Positions 42,276 through 51,445 of a stretch of DNA of 64,000 nt are shown piece after piece (position 1 is the stretch's first letter; each line of letters begins with the position of its first letter). The notes under the pieces were generated by a model. The model was not told where the DNA came from, made no database searches, and saw only the letters and a list, made by a program, of their open reading frames with translations. A program made the translations under genes and the position numbers. Source of the DNA: Pseudodesulfovibrio senegalensis (GTDB lineage: Bacteria; Desulfobacterota; Desulfovibrionia; Desulfovibrionales; Desulfovibrionaceae); assembly GCF_008830225.1 (NCBI RefSeq), contig NZ_WAIE01000007.1:1-64000 (forward strand), read 5' to 3'.

Positions 42276-43070
42276 TCAGTCCTTGATTTCGTCCCAGAGC
42301 GCGTTCATCTGGTCGAGGTCCATGTCGCTGATGTTCTGGCCGCGTTTTTCTGCCAGTTCTTCCATGGCCGTGAACCGGTTCAGGAATTTCTGGTTGGCAA
42401 AGTCGATGGCCGCGTTGGCCTTGATGCCTTTGCGCCGTCCCAGTTCCACAAGGGTAAACAGATAGTCGCCGAATTCCTGTTCGGAAGCAGCCTCATCGCC
42501 TTGGGCCATGGCCTGCTGCCATTCGTCCCATTCCTCGCGCAGCTTGGCTTCAACGGCCTCGTCGGATTCCCAGGTGAACTTATTGCGCGCGGCCTTGGAG
42601 TTGATGCGGTAGGCGCGCAGCAGCGGAGGGAGGCCCTTGGGCAGGGAGTCGAATACGCCCTGTTTTTCTTTGTTCTTGTTTTCTTCGCGCTTGATGCTTT
42701 CCCAGGTATCCCACAGCTGGTTGATGTCCTCGATCTGCTTGTCGCCGAACACGTGGGGGTGGCGGCGGATCATCTTGGCCGCGCTGTAACGCAGGCTTTC
42801 CTCAAGGGAGAAGGCCTTGTCCCTGTTGTACAGCGTTGCCATGAACAGCAGCAGGAAAAGAACATCGCCCATTTCCTCCATGGCCTCGTGGGTGTCGTTC
42901 GCGCGGATTCCTTCTATGAGCTCAAAGGTTTCTTCGGCAAGATAATCACACAGGCTTGTGGGGGTCTGCTCCTTGTCCCATGGGCAGCCGTTCGGGCCGA
43001 TGAGCGTGTCGATGACTTCCTGCAGTTCCGCCAGTGCGGCAGAGGCGGTGTGGGTCTTTTCTTTGGGCAT
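42276..43070 (-). CDS. mazG: Nucleoside triphosphate pyrophosphohydrolase MazG
   Basis: MazG hydrolyses NTPs or dNTPs to monophosphate and pyrophosphate and lowers ppGpp or damaged nucleotides. The 264-residue product has two tandem MazG domains. The first has NGCPWDKEQTPTSLCDYLAE, EETFELIEGI and EEMGDVLFLLLF, with the Glu/Asp metal ligands. The second has KFTWESDEAVEAKLREEWDE and EQEFGDYLFTLVELGRR. The start is separated by 40 bp from the divergent-looking but same-strand cvpA upstream, so the pair is likely co-transcribed. Confidence 0.96.
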   Translation of the reverse strand: MPKEKTHTASAALAELQEVIDTLIGPNGCPWDKEQTPTSLCDYLAEETFELIEGIRANDTHEAMEEMGDVLFLLLFMATLYNRDKAFSLEESLRYSAAKMIRRHPHVFGDKQIEDINQLWDTWESIKREENKNKEKQGVFDSLPKGLPPLLRAYRINSKAARNKFTWESDEAVEAKLREEWDEWQQAMAQGDEAASEQEFGDYLFTLVELGRRKGIKANAAIDFANQKFLNRFTAMEELAEKRGQNISDMDLDQMNALWDEIKD

Positions 43071-43110
43071 GTATTTTCTCCGAATGGTATTGCAATGAAA
43101 AGGGGACCGT

Positions 43111-43692
43111 TTACTGGTCCCCGTTGTTGGTGACTGTTTCCTCGATTACGCCGACAGCTGCGTCGGCCTTTTCCCGTATGCTTTCCGGAGTCGGCAGGTT
43201 TATGCCTTTCCCCCGAAGCGTGGAACGGACGTCAGACGGCGTGAAGTCGGCCAGTTTGTCCACGGCAGGTTGCACGTGGGGTACGATCTGGGAATCGCGG
43301 AGGAACTGGGCGTCCGGCATGAAGGATTGCAACAGGAGCAGCAGGAGCAGGCACAGCAATGCCCCTTCGGCCGCGCCGAATACCGCCCCTGCTGAACGGT
43401 CCAGCCAGCCGAGCAGGGCCAGTTCCAGGAATTGGCGTATGATTTTGGCCAGCACCCAGCAGATGAGCAGGACGCCGAAAAAGATGAGTACGTAGCTGAG
43501 TGCGCGGATGGTGGTTTCGCTCGACAGGTATACTTTCAGGTGCGGGGAAAGGACCTCATGATAGCGAGAGGCCATGAAGTAGGCCAGGCCGATGGAGACA
43601 AGGGATATGATTTCCTTGACCAGTCCGCGGAAAAAGCCGCGGGCAAGGAAGATGACCGTGATGATAATGAGGGTGATATCAAGAAAATTCAT
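43111..43692 (-). CDS. cvpA: CvpA family membrane protein
   Basis: CvpA-family proteins have four membrane segments and influence colicin V production and envelope stress in enterobacteria. The 193-residue product starts MNFLDITLIIITVIFLARGF, followed by FRGLVKEIISLVSIGLAYFM, a third segment around YVLIFFGVLLICWVLAKIIR and a fourth around AEGALLCLLLLLLLQSF. A soluble tail follows. The start at 43692 is supported by AAGGAT; the frame to 43830 is not conserved in composition. It precedes mazG. Confidence 0.9.
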   Translation of the reverse strand: MNFLDITLIIITVIFLARGFFRGLVKEIISLVSIGLAYFMASRYHEVLSPHLKVYLSSETTIRALSYVLIFFGVLLICWVLAKIIRQFLELALLGWLDRSAGAVFGAAEGALLCLLLLLLLQSFMPDAQFLRDSQIVPHVQPAVDKLADFTPSDVRSTLRGKGINLPTPESIREKADAAVGVIEETVTNNGDQ

Positions 43693-44007
43693 ATGGTATC
43701 CTTCAATGGAGTTGCGTGCTGCAAATATCACTGGACGCGGCAAAGCAGCAAGACGCTGGCTTGGTCCTGCTGGCACAGGGCGTGCATATCTTTGGCGAAA
43801 CTTCGTTTGGTACGTTGTTGCCGGGTTCACCCTGCTCGGTACTGTCCTTGGGGTAAAGGACTATCAGAGCGGAAGCTAAAAGTGAACAGGATGCGGTATT
43901 TTTTTGCAGGATGCCGGTTTTGTGGCAAACGGTGCTTGTGTGAAGTGTGGAATTTGGATAATTGATTGATTCATCGGTATGTTGCGTTAATTGAGGAGAG
44001 TGTGAGG
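43693..44007. other. 315-bp gap between cvpA and rfbC
   Basis: This divergent gap holds one candidate sigma-54 promoter (43771-43786). AT-rich stretches lie near 43890 (a run of seven T) and 43955-43985, which could be part of the rfbC leader. Short open frames on the plus strand have no supporting features. No RNA gene was recognised. Confidence 0.7.
43771..43786 (+). promoter_or_regulatory. Candidate sigma-54 promoter upstream of rfbC
   Basis: TGGCACAGGGCGTGCA matches TGGCAC-N5-TTGCW with GG and GC 10 bases apart; only the second T of TTGC is missing. It points at rfbC-manC, leaving a leader of about 210 bases. Confidence 0.5.
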
Positions 44008-44580
44008 ATGCGTGTCACGGAAACCGGGTTTCCCGGACTTGTTGTTATCGAACCCGCCGTGTTCGAGGACGAACGCGGTTTTTTTCTTGAAAGTTTCAAT
44101 CGGCGGACTTTTGCCGAGTCCGGCATAGATGTGGACTTCGTGCAGGACAATCATGCCTACTCCCGAAGCGCGGGGGTGTTGCGAGGATTTCATTTTCAGC
44201 TGCCCCCGGCCACGCAGGCCAAGCTGGTGTGGGTGACGAGGGGGCGCGTGTTGGATGTGGTGATTGATCTGCGCAAGGGCTCGCCCATGTATGGGAGCAC
44301 CTTTCATATGGAAGTGGACGCTAAAAGCCGAAAGCGGCTGTTCGTGCCGCGCGGTTTTGCTCATGCGTATCTTACCCTCGAACCCGATACGGAATTCATG
44401 TACAAGGTGGATGCGTACTATGCGCCGGAGTTTGATACGGGAATTCGTTTTGACGATCCCGCCGTAGGGTTTGACTGGGCACCCCACCTTCATGGGATGT
44501 CCCCGATTCTTTCGGACAAGGACAAACAGCTCGGCTCGTTGGCCGAGTTCGATTCCCCGTTTGATTTCAGCAAGGAGTAG
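44008..44580 (+). CDS. rfbC: dTDP-4-dehydrorhamnose 3,5-epimerase
   Basis: RfbC epimerises the dTDP-4-keto sugar in dTDP-L-rhamnose synthesis. The 190-residue product has FEDERGFFLESFNRRTFAES, DFVQDNHAYSRSAGVLRGFH (with the catalytic His), LPPATQAKLVWVTRGRVLDV, and VPRGFAHAYLTLEPDTEFMY with the conserved His and Tyr regions. Start ATG 44008 has TGAGGAGAG upstream. No other rhamnose gene is present; manC follows 3 bases after the stop, so the pair may serve surface polysaccharide synthesis. Confidence 0.95.
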   Translation: MRVTETGFPGLVVIEPAVFEDERGFFLESFNRRTFAESGIDVDFVQDNHAYSRSAGVLRGFHFQLPPATQAKLVWVTRGRVLDVVIDLRKGSPMYGSTFHMEVDAKSRKRLFVPRGFAHAYLTLEPDTEFMYKVDAYYAPEFDTGIRFDDPAVGFDWAPHLHGMSPILSDKDKQLGSLAEFDSPFDFSKE

Positions 44581-44583
44581 CCC

Positions 44584-46023
44584 ATGCCGCGCAAGTCCTC
44601 CCCCGGAAAAACACTGATACCCCAGTGCCATGCCGTCATTCTTGCCGGAGGATCCGGAACCCGCCTTTGGCCGCTTTCCCGCAATATGTTGCCCAAGCAG
44701 CTTTTGGCGCTGGACGGAGAAGACACCTTGTTGCAGCAGACCGTGAAGCGCGTCTTGGGCGCGTTTGATCCGGAATGCGTATGGGTTGTAACCAACGAAG
44801 AACATGTTTTCGAGGTTCGGAATCAGGTTCAGTCCGTTGATAAACGCCTGCTTGATCAGGTGATTTCCGAGCCGCTTGCGCGCAATACGCTGCCCGCCAC
44901 ATTGCTGGCCGTCGAGCAGATATCAAAAAGACTGCCCGAGGGCGGACTGACCGCGGTCTTTCCTTCGGACCATCTTATCCGGGACGAGGTCACCTTGCGC
45001 AGAAATCTGCAAAAGGCGGGCGAGACCGCGGCCAAGGGGTATTTCGTGACCATGGGCGTGGAGGCCAGTCAGCCGGAAACCGGGTACGGGTATGTCTCGC
45101 TCGGCCGTGAGTTGGATGTGGGAGTGTATGAATGCGCAGGATTCATTGAAAAGCCCGATTACTCCATGGCCAAGCGGTATCACCGGGACGGCGGCCACCT
45201 GTGGAACAGCGGCATTTTCGTGTTCGGGTGCAAGGATTTTCTCAAGGCCGTGGCCGTGCACCAGCCCGAGTTATGGGCGTGGTGGCTGGCCCGCGAAGAC
45301 GCGCCCATGATCGACAACTACGGGCGCATTGCGGATATTTCCATTGACTACGGCATTGCAGAACGCATCGACAACATTGCCGTGGTGCGAGCGGAATTCG
45401 ACTGGGAGGATTTGGGCAGTTGGGAAGCCATGTACCGCCTGGGCAAGCGCGACAAGGACGGCAACGTGATTCAGGGCGATGTCATGGCCGTGGACTGTCG
45501 CAACAGCCTGCTTATTTCACGCGGCGGCCGTCTTGCCGCAGTCGGCTTGCAGAACATGATCATGGTGCAGACGCGCGACGCAACGCTCGCCTGTCCCATG
45601 CCGCACGTGCAGAGGGTCCGCGAGATCGTTGACATGTTGCGGGCCGAGGGCAGCAAGCTGGCCGAATGCCATCCCAAGGTCGACCGGCCGTGGGGCAACT
45701 ACGTGGTGCTTGAGGAAGACCACAACTATAAGATCAAACGAATAGCCGTGCATCCCGGGGCACGCCTCAGCCTGCAGATGCATCACCATCGCAGTGAGCA
45801 TTGGGTGGTGGTCAGCGGAACAGCCGAAGTCGAGATCGACGGGGTGGAATCCGTTTTGACGGAGAATCAGTCCGTGGACATTCCGCAGGCCTCGCAACAC
45901 AGGCTCGCCAACCCGGGCAAGGTGCTTTTGGAGATTATCGAGATTCAGAGTGGACCATACCTTGAGGAAGATGATATCGTCCGTTTCGATGATATCTATG
46001 GACGGGCAAAGAGTCCGAAATAG
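44584..46023 (+). CDS. manC: Mannose-1-phosphate guanylyltransferase / mannose-6-phosphate isomerase
   Basis: A bifunctional enzyme giving GDP-mannose and interconverting mannose and fructose 6-phosphates. The 479-residue product has the nucleotidyltransferase start VILAGGSGTRLWPLSRNMLP (about 19-38), then VFPSDHLI and FIEKPD (about 184-189). The C-terminal type II isomerase cupin has RPWGNYVVLEEDHNYKIKRI and HPGARLSLQMHHHRSEHWVV with metal-binding His residues. It begins 3 bases after rfbC. No manB (phosphomannomutase) gene is in the window. Confidence 0.96.
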   Translation: MPRKSSPGKTLIPQCHAVILAGGSGTRLWPLSRNMLPKQLLALDGEDTLLQQTVKRVLGAFDPECVWVVTNEEHVFEVRNQVQSVDKRLLDQVISEPLARNTLPATLLAVEQISKRLPEGGLTAVFPSDHLIRDEVTLRRNLQKAGETAAKGYFVTMGVEASQPETGYGYVSLGRELDVGVYECAGFIEKPDYSMAKRYHRDGGHLWNSGIFVFGCKDFLKAVAVHQPELWAWWLAREDAPMIDNYGRIADISIDYGIAERIDNIAVVRAEFDWEDLGSWEAMYRLGKRDKDGNVIQGDVMAVDCRNSLLISRGGRLAAVGLQNMIMVQTRDATLACPMPHVQRVREIVDMLRAEGSKLAECHPKVDRPWGNYVVLEEDHNYKIKRIAVHPGARLSLQMHHHRSEHWVVVSGTAEVEIDGVESVLTENQSVDIPQASQHRLANPGKVLLEIIEIQSGPYLEEDDIVRFDDIYGRAKSPK

Positions 46024-46108
46024 TTTTTCCCGGTTTTGCGTGTATGTTTCACTTTGATATCATTGTTTTTTTGTGGACAATGCACTTCGTGAAAATTTTC
46101 ATATGCGC

Positions 46109-46138
46109 TTGACATGGAAAAGAAGTGTGCCGTATGCA
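46109..46138 (+). promoter_or_regulatory. Sigma-70 promoter of the qrc operon
   Basis: TTGACA (46109-46114) and TATGCA (46133-46138) with an 18-base spacer, about 60 bp before the qrcA start. The -35 element is perfect. Confidence 0.55.
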
Positions 46139-46198
46139 TGCTTAGTTCTACTATGGTTTGATTTATTTCATTAACTTTAGGAGTGACGGGGCGAGGTT

Positions 46199-46960
46199 AT
46201 GGAGGAAAAGAAATCTTCCGGAAGGTGTGGAGGCGTTCTCCCGTTCTTCATCGGATTCCTGCTTAGCTGTATCCTTGGATGGGCCGTGATTCCGCCTTTG
46301 TTTTATACAAAGGTAGAGCAGCCTGTGAGGTTCAGCCACAAGGTTCACGTGGAAGGACAGGAAATGGACTGTGACAGCTGCCACTTTTTCAGGGAGGACG
46401 GCTCGTATGCCGGTTTTCCCACCAATGAGCAGTGTGCAGACTGTCATGCCGTTGACGACGCCGAGACTGTTGTCGAAGCCATCGCCGAGGTGGTGGGTGA
46501 CACGGGCAAGATCGAGGATATCCTTGAGATTTCCATTGATGAAATGCCCGGTGACCTGACTGATCTGGTGCTGAGCGGTGATGACGCTAATGTCAAGGCG
46601 GAGCTTGAGTATCTGGTCAAGTATGCTCTTCAGGGCAAGGAAGTTCCTTGGTTGAACTACCAGTATCAGCCCGACAACGTGTATTTTTCCCACAAGGCGC
46701 ACCAGGATGTGACCTTCGAGGCTCTGGCCGAGAAGCATGTGGATCTTGACGGTGTGGTGGATCATGCGGTTCTTGAGGAGGGCGGTGATTACAATTGCAA
46801 TCTCTGTCACCTGAAGGGCATTGAGACAAATGATACCCCGCCGCCGTTCGAGCGCAACATTCTGTCCGGCTACAGCAAGATGACCATGAAGATGTGGCAG
46901 TGCGAACGTTGTCATGCCCAGATGGGCCAGAACAACGCGTGCTACGTCTGTCATAAGTAA
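46199..46960 (+). CDS. qrcA: Menaquinone reductase multihaem cytochrome c subunit QrcA
   Basis: QrcA feeds electrons from periplasmic type I cytochrome c3 into the Qrc complex. The 253-residue product has an uncleaved N-terminal membrane anchor (LPFFIGFLLSCILGWAVIPP, about 14-33). The periplasmic domain has five regular haem sites CXXCH at 58-62, 79-83, 200-204, 235-239 and 248-252, plus FSHK distal-ligand segments at 45-48 and 163-166. From memory the characterised complex carries six c-type haems; only five regular motifs are visible here. It is first in qrcABCD. Confidence 0.93.
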   Translation: MEEKKSSGRCGGVLPFFIGFLLSCILGWAVIPPLFYTKVEQPVRFSHKVHVEGQEMDCDSCHFFREDGSYAGFPTNEQCADCHAVDDAETVVEAIAEVVGDTGKIEDILEISIDEMPGDLTDLVLSGDDANVKAELEYLVKYALQGKEVPWLNYQYQPDNVYFSHKAHQDVTFEALAEKHVDLDGVVDHAVLEEGGDYNCNLCHLKGIETNDTPPPFERNILSGYSKMTMKMWQCERCHAQMGQNNACYVCHK

Positions 46961-46973
46961 AAGGGGTGCTTCA

Positions 46974-48974
46974 ATGGGTTTTGATCGTAGAACGTTCATA
47001 CAGTTATCTGTTGGCGGCACCGTTGGTATCCTTTTTACTCCGGTGCTTTGGAAAGCTCTTGATGATGTGTCCATCTGGACGCAGAACTGGCCGTGGATTC
47101 CCAAGCTGAAATACGGTGCTTTGGTTGACCAGCCTGCCGTGTCCAAACTGTGCGACTCCGGTTGCGCGGTCAAGGTCCGCAAGGCGGCCGGTTCGGCATT
47201 CGGCACCGAGGGCAATGAAGACAACCCTTTGAGCAAGGGCGGCATTTGTCCTATCTGCGCCAACGGCGTACAGGTGATGCGCAGCCCCAACCGCGTCAAG
47301 GGGCCCATGAAGAAAGTTGGCGATTCGTTTGAGCCGATCACATGGGAAGACGCCAAGGCCATGCTGGCCGACAAACTCGCTGCTGCCAGCGGCAAGGTCG
47401 CTTTTATTTCCGGCGACCAGACCGGTACTGCCAACGAGGTCTTTTCCGGCTTTCTGGCTGGACTGGGCAGCGAGGACTACCTTCAGATGCCCTGCGACAT
47501 GCAGGCCGCCAGCCGCGCCTTCAACGGCGTGATGGGGGGCGAGGGACAGGTCGCATATGATCTGGAAAATGCCGATTTCGTGCTGTTGGCCGGTGCCGAC
47601 GCCATGGAATCGTGGGGGCCCACCGTGGCCACCAAGAAGGCCTTTGCCGCTTCTCATCCGGTGGGAGAAAAGGCTAGCGCAAAATATGTGTTTGCCAGCC
47701 CGGTGCAAACCCACACCGCTTCGGTGGTGGACGCTTGGGTTCCTGTCGGTGAAGAAAGCATGCCTGCTTTCCTGCTGGGAATCGCCTATCATCTGATTCG
47801 CGCTGGCAAGACCGTGAATGCCGCTGATTTCGGCGCGTTCAGTTCCATGGTCATGGATGCCTTTGCTCCGGCCAAGGTGGAAGCCGCAACCGGCGTCAAG
47901 GGCGCTCAGACTGCAGCCTTGGCCAAGCAGCTGATGGCTGCTTCCACTCCGGTTGTTGTTCCCGGTGGCACCTCGGTTGCCACGGCTACCGCAGCTTTTG
48001 CCGTGAACATGCTGCTTGGTTCGCTGAAGAGCGTGTCCGAGTTCCCCAAGGCTGTGGAATCCGGCATGACCGTTGCCGAGCGCATGAGCAATGACCTGCT
48101 GGGTTGGGTAAACAAGGGTGCGGCCCCGGCCGTTACCATGGTTTACGAAGCCAACCCCGTATATTCCTTGCCCGACGATTTCAAGACGGGCTTTTTGGTG
48201 AGCTTTGCCACCGAATGGAACGAAACCGCTGCCAAAGCCGATCTGGTGTTGCCCAACGCATTCACCTATGAGCGTTTTGACGACATGCAGAATCCTTATG
48301 GTTTCGGCAGGCAGACCTACACCGCCGGCGTCCCGGTCTGTCGTCCGTCTCTGGACGTCATGGCCAGCACGGACTTCATCCTTGATCTTGCCGCCTCCAT
48401 GGGCATCGAACTCGGGTTCGAGAGTTTTGCCGAGGTTATTGCAGCCAAGGCCGAAGTGGTTGGTGCAGACTTTGACGAAGAGGCCGGTGGCCTGTTCGAG
48501 GGCGACGCTGTCGGGGCCGATGTTTCGGCACTGGGTGCTTCCGTTCTGGCTCGTGCTGCTGCACCGGCCCGCGGAGCGGGTGCGGTTGTCCTGGCTCCCT
48601 ACAGTCAGTTGATCGTGGGCAGCCAGAAGGTTGCCACAACGCCCAACGCACCCTGCGTCATCAGCAACAGCGTGCTTATGGACAAGACCATAGTGGCCAT
48701 GATGTGCGGCGTGACCGCCAAGAAACTCGGCGTGGCCGACGGAAGCAAAATCAAGCTTTCCGGCGGAAACGGCGAGGCTGCTGCCTTGGTGAAGATCAAC
48801 GAAGGCGTCCTCCCGGGTGCCGTGGCTGTGCCTTTGGGCCTTGGCCATACCGTTGGCGACGAGTTCTCCAAAGGCGTGGGCGATAATGTTTACAAGATTC
48901 TCACGGTACGTTCCGAGGCCGCCACTGGCGCGACCGTCTGGACCGGTTCCACCGTGAATGTCGCCAAAATGTAG
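46974..48974 (+). CDS. qrcB: Menaquinone reductase molybdopterin-oxidoreductase-like subunit QrcB
   Basis: QrcB is a periplasmic member of the molybdopterin oxidoreductase family thought to lack the Mo cofactor. The 666-residue product starts MGFDRRTFIQLSVGGTVGIL with a Tat-type DRRTFIQ motif. The cofactor-domain remnants include KLCDSGCAVKV, GGICPICANGVQVM, SPNRVKGPMKK and LPNAFTYERFDD, with a late aspartate-decarboxylase-like part VTAKKLGVADGSKIKLSGGN. The Cys pattern (CDSGC plus CPIC) is reduced compared with active enzymes. The ATG 46974 follows qrcA by 13 bases. Confidence 0.93.
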   Translation: MGFDRRTFIQLSVGGTVGILFTPVLWKALDDVSIWTQNWPWIPKLKYGALVDQPAVSKLCDSGCAVKVRKAAGSAFGTEGNEDNPLSKGGICPICANGVQVMRSPNRVKGPMKKVGDSFEPITWEDAKAMLADKLAAASGKVAFISGDQTGTANEVFSGFLAGLGSEDYLQMPCDMQAASRAFNGVMGGEGQVAYDLENADFVLLAGADAMESWGPTVATKKAFAASHPVGEKASAKYVFASPVQTHTASVVDAWVPVGEESMPAFLLGIAYHLIRAGKTVNAADFGAFSSMVMDAFAPAKVEAATGVKGAQTAALAKQLMAASTPVVVPGGTSVATATAAFAVNMLLGSLKSVSEFPKAVESGMTVAERMSNDLLGWVNKGAAPAVTMVYEANPVYSLPDDFKTGFLVSFATEWNETAAKADLVLPNAFTYERFDDMQNPYGFGRQTYTAGVPVCRPSLDVMASTDFILDLAASMGIELGFESFAEVIAAKAEVVGADFDEEAGGLFEGDAVGADVSALGASVLARAAAPARGAGAVVLAPYSQLIVGSQKVATTPNAPCVISNSVLMDKTIVAMMCGVTAKKLGVADGSKIKLSGGNGEAAALVKINEGVLPGAVAVPLGLGHTVGDEFSKGVGDNVYKILTVRSEAATGATVWTGSTVNVAKM

Positions 48975-48985
48975 GGGGAACCGTC

Positions 48986-49792
48986 ATGCATATGAAAGAA
49001 TTCAAAATCAAATGGGGCATGGTCATTGACATCGACAAGTGCACGGGCTGCGGCGCGTGCATGGTCGGTTGCCAGGTGGAGAACAACATTGCTCCCATGA
49101 CCAAAAAGGACCCGTATAACTACGTGCAGGCATTGACCTCGGAAAGGGACGACGCAGACAACAAGCTGCGTACCCTGACCTGGATGAATGTCTATGAAAT
49201 GTCCAACGGCAAAAGCTTCCCCGAGCACGAGGTCGCTTATCTGCCTCGGCCCTGCATGCAGTGTGGCAATCCCGCCTGCGTGCCGGTCTGCCCGGTAGTG
49301 GCCACGGACAAGAACGAAGAGGGCGGCATCGTCAGCCAGATTTATCCGCGTTGTATCGGTTGCCGGTACTGCATGGCTGCCTGCCCCTACCACGCACGCT
49401 ACTTCAACTGGTGGGACCCCCTCTGGCCCGAAGGCATGGACAAGCAACTCAGCCCCGCTGTTTCGCCTCGTCCGCGCGGCGTTGTGGAAAAGTGCAACTT
49501 CTGCCACACCCGCTATGCCAAGGCCAAGGATCAGGCCCGCGAGAACGGCGAAGATCCCATGAACCTGCCCGAGGGCGCATACGTCCCGGCTTGTGCCGAG
49601 ATTTGCCCCACCGGAGCCATCACGTTCGGCGATCTGAACAATCCCGAACACAAGGTGCATCAGCTGGCCAAGAGCCCGCATGCATTCCGCCTGCTCGAAA
49701 AGCTCGGACTGGATCCGCAGGTTTACTACATGAGCAAGCGTGAGTGGGTCCGCAAGCAGGGCGACAACTACAACGCTGGCGACAAGCACTAG
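48986..49792 (+). CDS. qrcC: Menaquinone reductase iron-sulfur subunit QrcC
   Basis: QrcC is the electron-transfer Fe-S subunit on the periplasmic side. The 268-residue product has four Cys clusters of the four-cluster ferredoxin type: DKCTGCGACMVGCQVENN, RPCMQCGNPACVPVCPV, YPRCIGCRYCMAACPYHAR and EKCNFCHTRYAK with PACAEICPTGAI. No signal peptide is seen; like related subunits it may be co-exported with QrcB. It begins 11 bases after qrcB. Confidence 0.94.
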   Translation: MHMKEFKIKWGMVIDIDKCTGCGACMVGCQVENNIAPMTKKDPYNYVQALTSERDDADNKLRTLTWMNVYEMSNGKSFPEHEVAYLPRPCMQCGNPACVPVCPVVATDKNEEGGIVSQIYPRCIGCRYCMAACPYHARYFNWWDPLWPEGMDKQLSPAVSPRPRGVVEKCNFCHTRYAKAKDQARENGEDPMNLPEGAYVPACAEICPTGAITFGDLNNPEHKVHQLAKSPHAFRLLEKLGLDPQVYYMSKREWVRKQGDNYNAGDKH

Positions 49793-49804
49793 GAGGAAGT
49801 CACA

Positions 49805-51037
49805 ATGGATAGCAAACTCTTCCCGGAAGGCGTACAGCGCTGTTCTTTCGGCAAGTTCATGCTCTGGACCGGCTTCATCCTGGCCTTCTTCCTCTGGGGG
49901 CTGTATGCGGCTGTTCTGGTGCTCTACAACGGAATCGGCACCACCGGTCTGGACAACTACTTCGGGTTCGGTCTGTGGATCACCTTCGACCTTGCGGTCA
50001 TCGCATTGGGAGCAGGCGCGTTCTTTACCGGCTTCCTGAAGTACATCCTCAAAATCAAACAGCTCGAGAAGATCATCAATCTGACGGTCATCGTGGGCTT
50101 CATCTGCTACTCCGGCGCCATGCTGGTGCTGACGCTGGACATCGGCCAGCCCGGCCGCGCGTGGTTCGGCTACTGGCATCCGAACGTGCACTCCATGCTC
50201 ACGGAAGTTATCTTCTGCATCACCTGCTACTGCACCGTGCTGATCATCGAGTACGTCCCGCTGATCCTCGAGCAGAAGCAGCTGAACAAGGTGCCGTTCA
50301 TTCATGCGCTCGCGCACAACATGCACGTGAACATGGCTCTCTTTGCGGGTCTGGGCACGTTCCTGTCCACTTTCCACCAGGGATCGCTCGGTGGCATGTA
50401 CGGCGTGCTCATCGGCCGTCCGTATGCCTTCCGTGAAGGTTTCTTCATCTGGCCGTGGACGTTCTTCCTGTTTGTGCTCTCCGCCGTGGGCTCCGGTCCG
50501 ATATTCACGGTTCTGGTTTGCACGTTCATGGAAAAACTGACCGGCAAGAAGCTGGTGGAATACAAGGTCAAGGCGCTCATGGGCAAGATTGCCGGAACCA
50601 TGCTCACCGTCTATATCTTCCTGAAGATTCTGGACACGTGGGCCTGGGCCACCGGGTACCTGCCGTCTGTAGGCCTGACCTTCGACGACATGTTCTATGG
50701 CGTTGCCTACGGCAAGTGGATGATGTTCACCGAGATCGTGCTTTGCGGCGTGCTCCCGGCCATCATGCTCATCACGCCGTCCATTCGCAACAAACCGGCC
50801 CTGCTGTATACTGCAGGCCTGTTGGACTGCGTTGGCATCACCATCAACCGTTACGTGTTCACGGTTCAGACCATCGCCTTCCCGGCCATGCCGTTTGACA
50901 AGTGGTTCGTTTACTACCCGAACTGGGTTGAATGGGCTTCTTCCATCATGATCGTGGCCTACGGCTTCCTGGTGCTGTCCCTGTCGTACCGCTATCTGCC
51001 GGTGTTCCCGCAGGAGCGCGGACTGAACTACAAGTAG
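49805..51037 (+). CDS. qrcD: Menaquinone reductase membrane subunit QrcD (NrfD/PsrC family)
   Basis: QrcD is the integral subunit that binds and reduces menaquinone. The 410-residue product has about ten membrane segments, starting with LWTGFILAFFLWGLYAAVLV and LWITFDLAVIALGAGAFFTG. NrfD-type features include MLVLTLDIGQPGRAWFGYWH and LGTFLSTFHQGSLGGMYGVL. It is the last gene of qrcABCD and is followed by a terminator. Electrons would pass from periplasmic hydrogenases or formate dehydrogenases through c3 and QrcABC to menaquinone here. Confidence 0.95.
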   Translation: MDSKLFPEGVQRCSFGKFMLWTGFILAFFLWGLYAAVLVLYNGIGTTGLDNYFGFGLWITFDLAVIALGAGAFFTGFLKYILKIKQLEKIINLTVIVGFICYSGAMLVLTLDIGQPGRAWFGYWHPNVHSMLTEVIFCITCYCTVLIIEYVPLILEQKQLNKVPFIHALAHNMHVNMALFAGLGTFLSTFHQGSLGGMYGVLIGRPYAFREGFFIWPWTFFLFVLSAVGSGPIFTVLVCTFMEKLTGKKLVEYKVKALMGKIAGTMLTVYIFLKILDTWAWATGYLPSVGLTFDDMFYGVAYGKWMMFTEIVLCGVLPAIMLITPSIRNKPALLYTAGLLDCVGITINRYVFTVQTIAFPAMPFDKWFVYYPNWVEWASSIMIVAYGFLVLSLSYRYLPVFPQERGLNYK

Positions 51038-51063
51038 AACGAACTGTCACTTCTGAAGCAATC

Positions 51064-51096
51064 AGAGCCCCGGCCTTTTTTGGCCGGGGCTCTTTT
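51064..51096 (+). terminator. Terminator of the qrc operon
   Basis: AGAGCCCCGGCC pairs perfectly with GGCCGGGGCTCT across a T-rich loop and is followed by TTTGTCTTTTTT. Confidence 0.92.
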
Positions 51097-51375
51097 GTCT
51101 TTTTTCAAAGGCAGATCAAGGAGGAATGTCAGCGTTGCTGCGCACAAGTCAGATCTTCGCGTATATTGAAATACGCTTCGTCCCTGTCTTGTTCTCGCGT
51201 CTTGTCCTTTCACCTTTCTTTGCCTTCACTTTGCCGCAGTTGACACCGACTTACCTTGACCCGCACCCGCAAGGCCTGTCTGTTTTTTTTGAATGCGAAA
51301 CAGGGGGCTAGTTTTTTTGTAGACCAATTGTCTCCCCTCTGCATTGTCCTCACATTTTTGCATCTATAGACAGCC

Positions 51376-51417
51376 AAAAATACTACGGCCCGGCCTGCTT
51401 TTGCAGGCCGGGCCGTA
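51376..51417 (-). terminator. Terminator of por (minus strand)
   Basis: CTACGGCCCGGCCTGC pairs with GCAGGCCGGGCCGTAG (51382-51417). On the minus strand it is followed by TATTTTTGG, so it ends transcription from por. Confidence 0.85.
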
Positions 51418-51445
51418 GCGCCAGAAAGTTTTGGGGGAGGGGTTT

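Noticed and set aside
43432-43965. Plus-strand frames upstream of rfbC
   Set aside because: Most of their length is antisense to cvpA; no ribosome binding site or conserved pattern.
51126-51311. Small gene after qrcD with AAGGAGGA
   Set aside because: The Shine-Dalgarno-like sequence touches the ATG, and the predicted peptide has no recognisable pattern.
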